Assembly (NCBI RefSeq): GCF_042738955.1
Contig: NZ_JBHYHC010000008.1
Span: forward strand, 62,001 to 126,000
Length of the DNA stretch: 64,000 bases
Direction: 5' to 3'
Origin: Umezawaea sp042738955
GTDB taxonomy: Bacteria; Actinomycetota; Actinomycetes; Mycobacteriales; Pseudonocardiaceae
Under the pieces are notes generated by a model that saw only the letters and a program-made list of their open reading frames with translations, searched no databases and was not told the origin of the DNA. The translations under genes were made by a program, and so were the position numbers. Shown piece by piece: positions 58,987 to 64,000 of this stretch (position 1 is its first letter; every line of letters starts with the position of its first letter).

Positions 58987-60701
58987 CCGCCCTGCCACGA
59001 CCGCCACAGCGCCGCGTAGACCCCTTGCGCCGCAACGAGGTCGTCGTGGCCGCCCAGTTCGATGATCCGGCCGTCGTCGATCACGGCCACCCGGTCGGCG
59101 TCGTGCGCGGTGCGCAGCCGGTGCGCGATGGCGATCACGGTGCGGCCTTCCAGCACCGCCGCCATCGCGCGCTCGGCGTGCCGCGCGGTCGTCGGGTCCA
59201 GCAGCGCGGTCGCCTCGTCCAGCACCACCGTGTGCGGGTCGGCGAGCACGACCCGCGCCAGCGCCACCTGCTGCGCCTGCGCCGGGTCGAGCGCCGTGTC
59301 GTCCAGTTCGCGGTCCAGGTCGACGGCCCAGTGCGCGTCCACGGTCGCGAGCGCGGCGAGCATCGCGGCGTCGTCGGCGTCCGGCGCGGCCATCGCGAGG
59401 TTGTCCCGCAGCGTGCCGAGGAAGACGTGGTGCTCCTGCGTCACCAGCAGGACCCGGCGGCGCAGTTCGTCGGCGGGCAGTTCCGCCACCGGCACCCCGC
59501 CGACCAGCACCGATCCGAGCCGCGGCGCGTCGACGCCCGCGAGCAGCCTGCCGAGCGTGGACTTGCCCGCGCCGGACGGCCCGACGACGGCCAGCCGCTC
59601 GCCGGGCCGCACGGCCAGGTCCACGTCCACCAGCACGTCGTGGCCCTCGCGGTAGGCGTAGTGCACGCCAGACACCACCAGCCGGTCGTCCACCGGCACG
59701 GCCGTCGTGGTCGGTGTGGGCACGACGGCCAAGCCGACGCCCTCGACGCGGGACAGCGCGGCCGTGCCGGTCTGCACCTGGTCGGCCCACTGGAACATCG
59801 TGTCGAGCGGCTCCCGCAGCCGCCACATGTACAGCGTCGCGGTGATCACCGCGCCCAGGCTGACCACGTCGTGCCCGTGCAGGGAACCACCCACGACCAG
59901 CATCGCCGCCACCGGTAGCGAGTGCGCGAACTCCAGCGTCGGGAACCACACGTTGCGCAGCGCCAACGTCCGCGCCTTCGCGGCGAAGCCGACGGCGATC
60001 CGCCGGTCCCCGCCGTCGATCCGACGCTGCCGCAACCCCAGCGCCTCCACGGTCCGCGCGCCCGTCGTGGTCGCGGCGAGGTGCTCGGCCTGCTCGGCGT
60101 TGGCCCGCGCCTCCTCCAGGTAAGCGTCCCGCGCCCGCCGCAGGTACCAGCGGGTGCTCAGCCACAGCACCGGCGACGCCACCAGCGCGCACACCCCGAG
60201 CAGCGGGTGCAGGAAGAACACCGCGCCGAACAGGAAAGCCGACTGCACCAACGAGATGAACACCTCGGGAGCGCCGTCGCGCAGCGTCAGGCCGATGGAG
60301 GAGACGTCCGCCGAACTCCGGGTCATCAGGTCGCCCGCGCCCGCCCGCTCGACCACCGCCGTCGGCAGCGCGAGGGCCCGGTCGACCACCTGCTCCCGCA
60401 ACGACGACACCGCCCGCTCGCCGAACCGGTGCCCCGCGTAGCGGGCGAACCGGACCAGCAGCACCTGCGCCACGGCGAACCCGACGATGCCCAGCGCCAA
60501 CCGGTCCACAGTGGACACGGACGTGCCGTCGCGGACCTCGTTCACGATCCGGCCCAGCAGCCACGGCCCGCCCAGCCCCGCCGCCGCGGCCAGCGCGTTG
60601 AGCAGCAGCACGACGGCCATCGCGCGGCCGTCGGCGCGGACCAGCCGCCACACCGCCCGCCGCGTCGCCGCCGCGCCCGCGACCGGCAGCCGCCCGGTCA
60701 C
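58983..60701 (-). CDS. ABC exporter half-transporter 2, ATPase-competent
   Basis: 572 residues: an N-terminal six-helix membrane domain, then a nucleotide-binding domain. Walker A (GPSGAGKST), Q-loop (TQEHHVFLG), Walker B (HTVVLDEATALLD) and H-loop (IAIAHRL) are intact, but the signature is degraded to LDPAQAQQ in place of LSGGQ. It therefore can bind and hydrolyse ATP only if the partner supplies a good signature, which half-transporter 1 does. GTG start overlaps the partner's stop by four bases. Confidence 0.92.
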   Translation of the reverse strand: MTGRLPVAGAAATRRAVWRLVRADGRAMAVVLLLNALAAAAGLGGPWLLGRIVNEVRDGTSVSTVDRLALGIVGFAVAQVLLVRFARYAGHRFGERAVSSLREQVVDRALALPTAVVERAGAGDLMTRSSADVSSIGLTLRDGAPEVFISLVQSAFLFGAVFFLHPLLGVCALVASPVLWLSTRWYLRRARDAYLEEARANAEQAEHLAATTTGARTVEALGLRQRRIDGGDRRIAVGFAAKARTLALRNVWFPTLEFAHSLPVAAMLVVGGSLHGHDVVSLGAVITATLYMWRLREPLDTMFQWADQVQTGTAALSRVEGVGLAVVPTPTTTAVPVDDRLVVSGVHYAYREGHDVLVDVDLAVRPGERLAVVGPSGAGKSTLGRLLAGVDAPRLGSVLVGGVPVAELPADELRRRVLLVTQEHHVFLGTLRDNLAMAAPDADDAAMLAALATVDAHWAVDLDRELDDTALDPAQAQQVALARVVLADPHTVVLDEATALLDPTTARHAERAMAAVLEGRTVIAIAHRLRTAHDADRVAVIDDGRIIELGGHDDLVAAQGVYAALWRSWQGG

Positions 60702-62383
60702 CGGAACACCAGCGCGCGGTAGCCGTTGTGCGCCAACAGGTCCGTGTGCGTCCCGGTCGCCACGACCTCGCCGCCGACCAGGAACGCCACCTCGTCGGCC
60801 TGGTCGAGCAGCAGCGGGGACGTGGTCGCCACCACGGTCGTCCGCCCCTCGCGGGCCTCGTGCACGCGGGCCGCGATCAGCGCCTCGGTGTGCGCGTCCA
60901 CGGCCGAGGTCGGCTCGACCAGCAGCAGCACGTCCGGGTCGGCCAGCAGCGCCCGGACCAGCCGCAACCGCTGCCGCTGGCCCCCGGACAGCGTCCGCCC
61001 CTGCTCCTGCACCACGGTCTCCGGCCCGTCCGGGACGGCGTCCGCAGCGGCCGCCGTCCGCACCGCCGCGGCGATGGCCTCGTCCGACGGGTCCTCCCGG
61101 CCCGCCACGGCCTCCCGCAGCGCCCCGGCGAACAGGTGGGAGTCGTTGTCCGCCACCAGGATCCGCCGCCGCACCTCGTCGATCGCCATCGCGGTCAACG
61201 GCACCGCGCCCCACGTGGCCGCCGAGTCGACGTACCGGCCGAGCCGGTCCACCACGGCCACCGCGTCGGCGGGCCGCGCGGCGGCGACGGCCAGCATCCG
61301 CCCGCCGGGCACCACCAGCCCGGACTCGGGGTCGCGCAGGTCGGCGGTCCCGGACGGGCCGGGCGTGCGCTCGCCGTCGTCGACGACCTCGGGCTCCAGC
61401 ACCAGCAGCCGCACCACCCGCCGCGCGGCGACCAGCCCGCGGGTGAGGTCGTCGGTGCCCTCGAAGAGGAACAGCACCGGCACGATCAGCGCCGCCGCGT
61501 ACCCGTACACCGCGATCATCTCGCCGACGGTGATCGTGCCCGCCGCGGCCATCCGCGCGGCCAGCCACGTGACACCGGCGATGAACAGCGCGGGCATCCC
61601 GATGGTCATGCCCTGGATCCAGCTGGTCACCGCGCCGACCCGGTACCCCTGCCCCCGCAACGCCCGCGACGCCGTCCGGTACCGCTCGGCGAACACGTCC
61701 TTGCCCCCGATCCCGCACAGCACCCGCAGCCCGGCCACGATGTCGCCCGCGCGGGCCGTCACCGCCGCCTGCTCGGTCCGATAGCCGGTCTCCCTGGCCT
61801 GCAACCGCTTCAGCAGCGGCACCAGCACCGCCATCATCAGCGGCACCCCCAGCACGACCACCGCCGCCAGCAGCGGCGACACCCGCAGCAGCAGCCCGCC
61901 GACCACGACGAACGCGACCACCGAGCCCGCTCCGGGGCCGCTGATCGTCATCACCCGCGAGATGTGCCCGATGTCCGTGCTGCCGATGCTCACGACCTCG
62001 CCCGCCGACACCCGCCGCGCCAGCGACGCCCCCAGCCGGGTCACCTGGCGCAGCACCAGTTCCGTGGTCCGGTAGCCCGCGTCGATCCGGATGAACGTCA
62101 TCAGCCGGTGGCGCACCATCCCCAGCAGCGCCGCCACCGCCCCGATGCCCACCAGTGCCGCTGCCCACCGCGTGACCGCGCCCTGGTCGCCCGGTTGCAG
62201 CCCTTGGTCCACGGCCCGCGAGATCACCAGGGACGGCAGCATCAGCAGCACCATCCACGAGGTGCTGACCACGACCGCCGCCGACACCCGCCCGCGCTGC
62301 GCCCGCACCAGCCACCACAGGTAGCGGGCGGGGCCGCGCAGGTCGGGCGTTCCGGGGTCGTCGTGGGGCAGCCGCGGACGCAT
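60698..62383 (-). CDS. ABC exporter half-transporter 1, degenerate ATPase
   Basis: 561 residues from ATG 62383 (AGGG eight bases before). The membrane domain is normal, but its nucleotide-binding domain has no Walker A (LAVAAARPADAVAVVD in place of GxxGxGKS), a Walker B Asp replaced by Val (DVLLLVEPTSAVD) and no H-loop His (TTSPLLLD); the signature LSGGQRQRLRLVRAL is intact. It can only complete the partner's site. A heterodimer with a single ATP site of this extreme kind is unusual. It follows the monooxygenase gene within an operon. Confidence 0.92.
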   Translation of the reverse strand: MRPRLPHDDPGTPDLRGPARYLWWLVRAQRGRVSAAVVVSTSWMVLLMLPSLVISRAVDQGLQPGDQGAVTRWAAALVGIGAVAALLGMVRHRLMTFIRIDAGYRTTELVLRQVTRLGASLARRVSAGEVVSIGSTDIGHISRVMTISGPGAGSVVAFVVVGGLLLRVSPLLAAVVVLGVPLMMAVLVPLLKRLQARETGYRTEQAAVTARAGDIVAGLRVLCGIGGKDVFAERYRTASRALRGQGYRVGAVTSWIQGMTIGMPALFIAGVTWLAARMAAAGTITVGEMIAVYGYAAALIVPVLFLFEGTDDLTRGLVAARRVVRLLVLEPEVVDDGERTPGPSGTADLRDPESGLVVPGGRMLAVAAARPADAVAVVDRLGRYVDSAATWGAVPLTAMAIDEVRRRILVADNDSHLFAGALREAVAGREDPSDEAIAAAVRTAAAADAVPDGPETVVQEQGRTLSGGQRQRLRLVRALLADPDVLLLVEPTSAVDAHTEALIAARVHEAREGRTTVVATTSPLLLDQADEVAFLVGGEVVATGTHTDLLAHNGYRALVFR

Positions 62384-62398
62384 GATCCACACCCTAGG

Positions 62399-63502
62399 TC
62401 AGTACGACGGCAGGTCCAGCGAGTTCGCGACCTCGGCCATCCGCTCGTGCGAGGCCGGCTCGCCGGGGGTGTCCGTGGCCAGCGCCTGGTTGCGGGCGAC
62501 GTAGTCCCACAGCACGTCCTGGTAGCGCGGGAACGCCGTCCGGTGGTCGCCGCGCGCGGCCGTCAGCTCCGCCGCGAGCACGTACGCGCCGACGATCGCC
62601 GTGCTCGTGCTCTGGCCCGACAGCGGCGACCCGCAGTAGGCGGCGTCGCCGACGAGCGCGACCCGGCCGCGGTGCCAGCGGTCCATCTTCACCTGGCTCA
62701 TCGAGTCGAAGTAGAAGTCCGGCGCCGCCCGCATCAGCTCCAGCAGCCGCTTGGTCTCCCAGCCCACGCCCTCGTACCGCTCGGCGATCAGGTCCTGCTG
62801 CCCCGCGACGTCCCGGTGGTCGAAGTCGAGCAGCTCGGACTCGAACCCGAGCATCGACCGGGCCTCGGTGTTGCCGCGCGCGCTGTAGACGCCGGACATC
62901 CGGCCCTCGGTGCGGTGGAACACCTGCCAGTGGTCGAGGTCGAGGAAGTTCGGCGTGGTGAACACCGACAGGTACGCGCCGAGGTGGAGCAGGTACTCGG
63001 ACTCCTGGCCGAACGCCAGCGCCCGCACCGCCGAGTGCAGCCCGTCCGCGCCGACGACGAGGTCGAACTCCTCCTCCTTCCCGCTGCCGAACGTGACCCG
63101 CACGCCGTGCTCGTGCTCGTCCAGCGCGACGATCCGGTCGCCGTACACGATGCAGTCCTCGTTGCCGCGCAACAGGATCGCGCTCAGGTCGTCGCGCAGC
63201 ACCTCCACGTCCGGGCTGCCGATGACCCCGCCGGTCAACGTCTCCTCCTCGGACCGGAACAGCTCCGCGCCGTCGTCGTCCACGAACGACATCCCGCGCA
63301 TTTTCGTCGCGGCGGCCCGGATGTCGTCGAGCACCCCCATCCGCTCCACGACCTGGAGCGCGGTCCCGCGCACGTCGATCGCCTGCCCGCCGACGCGCGG
63401 CACGGGCGACCGCTCCACGATGGTCGGGGCGAATCCGCCGCGCCGCAGCCAGTGCGCCAGCACAGGACCCGCCACGCCCGCTCCCGAGATCAGCACCTTC
63501 AT
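62399..63502 (-). CDS. FAD-dependent monooxygenase (TetX-like)
   Basis: 367 residues. MKVLISGAGVAGPVLAHWLRRGGFAPTIVERS is the FAD-binding GxGxxG motif, with DG-type motif FDLVVGADGLHSAVR and GD motif VALVGDAAYCGSPLSGQSTSTAIVGAYVLA. It belongs to the TetX/aromatic hydroxylase group. Whether it inactivates tetracyclines or tailors a product is not readable. GGAGGTTTCG precedes the ATG. A GntR-TetR regulator is divergent and an ABC exporter follows, an antibiotic-resistance-like set. Confidence 0.9.
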   Translation of the reverse strand: MKVLISGAGVAGPVLAHWLRRGGFAPTIVERSPVPRVGGQAIDVRGTALQVVERMGVLDDIRAAATKMRGMSFVDDDGAELFRSEEETLTGGVIGSPDVEVLRDDLSAILLRGNEDCIVYGDRIVALDEHEHGVRVTFGSGKEEEFDLVVGADGLHSAVRALAFGQESEYLLHLGAYLSVFTTPNFLDLDHWQVFHRTEGRMSGVYSARGNTEARSMLGFESELLDFDHRDVAGQQDLIAERYEGVGWETKRLLELMRAAPDFYFDSMSQVKMDRWHRGRVALVGDAAYCGSPLSGQSTSTAIVGAYVLAAELTAARGDHRTAFPRYQDVLWDYVARNQALATDTPGEPASHERMAEVANSLDLPSY

Positions 63503-63578
63503 CGAAACCTCCGCGTTGCTCGCTGGGTACGATGTACAAGTTCGCAGGAACGCCGTTCTCGTGGGGAAATCCGGGAAT

Positions 63579-63592
63579 CTGCACTAGTACAG
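63579..63592. promoter_or_regulatory. Imperfect palindrome between monooxygenase and GntR-TetR regulator
   Basis: CTGCACTAGTACAG (63579-63592) reads almost the same on both strands and lies in the 98-base divergent region, nine bases before the regulator start. A related GTACATCGTAC-type sequence occurs on the minus strand near 63525-63537. Either may be the regulator's own site. Confidence 0.4.
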
Positions 63593-63600
63593 GGGGAGTC

Positions 63601-64000
63601 GTGGCCGAGCCGCCGTACCTCAGGATCGCCGCGGAGCTGAAGCGCCGGATCACCGCGGGGGAACTACCGCCGGGCAGCCGGATCCCGTCGGTGCGCGGCA
63701 TCGCCGCCGAGTGGGGCGTGGCGATCGCGACGGCCACGAAGGTCGTGGCGGCGCTGCGCGACGAGGGCGTGGTCCACGCGGTGCCCAGGGTCGGCACGGT
63801 CGTCGCCACGCCCGCGCCGAGCAGGCGTTCGGTGCCGCGCCGGGACGCCACGGCGCTGCTCACCCGCGAGCAGGTCGTGCACGCGGCCATCGACATCGCC
63901 GACGAGCAGGGTTTCGACGGGCTGTCGATGCGGTCGGTCGCCACCGAGCTGGGCGTGCCGACGATGTCGCTCTACAAGCACGTGCGCGGCCGGGACGAGC
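63601..64000 (+). CDS. GntR-TetR fusion regulator (3' truncated by window)
   Basis: 133 codons visible from GTG 63601, with GGGGAG three bases before. The N-terminus is a GntR winged helix (YLRIAAELKRRITAGELPPGSRIPSVRGIAAEWGVAIATATKVVAALRDEGVVHAVP) and a second DNA-binding unit of TetR type (TREQVVHAAIDIADEQGFDGLSMRSVATELGVPTMSLYKHV) follows from about residue 88. This double-DBD architecture is known in actinobacterial regulators with a TetR C-terminal domain, often next to TetX-like monooxygenases as here. The rest lies outside the window. Confidence 0.88.
   Translation, partial: MAEPPYLRIAAELKRRITAGELPPGSRIPSVRGIAAEWGVAIATATKVVAALRDEGVVHAVPRVGTVVATPAPSRRSVPRRDATALLTREQVVHAAIDIADEQGFDGLSMRSVATELGVPTMSLYKHVRGRDE

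Overview
The window is high-GC actinobacterial DNA. GTG starts are common, third codon positions are almost all G or C, and the gene families (SsgA-like protein, XRE/DUF5753 + DUF397, PspC histidine kinase, DUF5336, DUF6350, many PASTA-less Ser/Thr kinases) point to the order Pseudonocardiales, probably near Saccharothrix, Lentzea or Actinosynnema. The genus is inference. Two blocks that lie apart in Mycobacterium tuberculosis are close here: guaB3-choD-guaA (about 1-8.3 kb), and chorismate mutase-pcrA-M23 peptidase-sucCD-DUF5336-DUF6350-purNH (27.8-49.3 kb, matching my recollection of the order Rv0948c to Rv0957). No tRNA, rRNA, CRISPR array, insertion sequence or phage was recognised.

Region by region. 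0-8.3 kb: purine genes guaB3 (5' truncated) and guaA flanking a YCII protein, a GNAT acetyltransferase, a ChoD-like GMC oxidoreductase, an aldehyde dehydrogenase and an aminoglycoside-phosphotransferase-like kinase. 8.3-12.4 kb: a LiaFSR-like envelope-stress module (PspC/LiaF protein, PspC-histidine kinase, LuxR regulator) and a PAP2-like membrane protein. 12.4-25.1 kb: a signalling block with four Ser/Thr protein kinases, an SsgA-like division protein and three kinase-less single-pass membrane proteins. Three of the kinases and two of the kinase-less proteins end in what looks like the same small extracytoplasmic domain. 25-31 kb: a histone-deacetylase-family hydrolase, an XRE/DUF397 pair, chorismate mutase behind a Phe/Tyr attenuator, and four tandem secreted proteins, the first two carrying a shared leader hairpin.

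31-49.4 kb: pcrA, an M23 peptidase with a structured leader, a lipase-like hydrolase, a large membrane protein, a B12-binding mutase subunit (IcmB-like), sucCD, a TetR/old-yellow-enzyme pair with a 34-bp perfect operator, the DUF5336 and DUF6350 membrane proteins, and purNH. 49.4-55.6 kb: an SOS-controlled mutasome operon (LexA box; imuA', imuB, dnaE2) with two extra small genes translationally coupled inside it. 55.6-64 kb: a TetR gene with decayed copies of its own 3' end, DUF1772, a tandem array of about 22 units of 24-26 nt, HxlR with an NmrA-like reductase, a heterodimeric ABC exporter whose two ATPase domains are complementary half-degenerate, a TetX-like monooxygenase, and a GntR-TetR fusion regulator cut by the window end.

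The observations most worth following are the attenuation leader of chorismate mutase (control codons, antiterminator and terminator all visible), the kinase/membrane-protein family with a common sensor domain, the extra small genes in the mutasome operon, and the tandem secreted family with conserved leader hairpins. Three large intergenic stretches (33.4-34.6, 36.9-37.8 and 57.2-57.7 kb) are filled by degenerate short repeats rather than genes.
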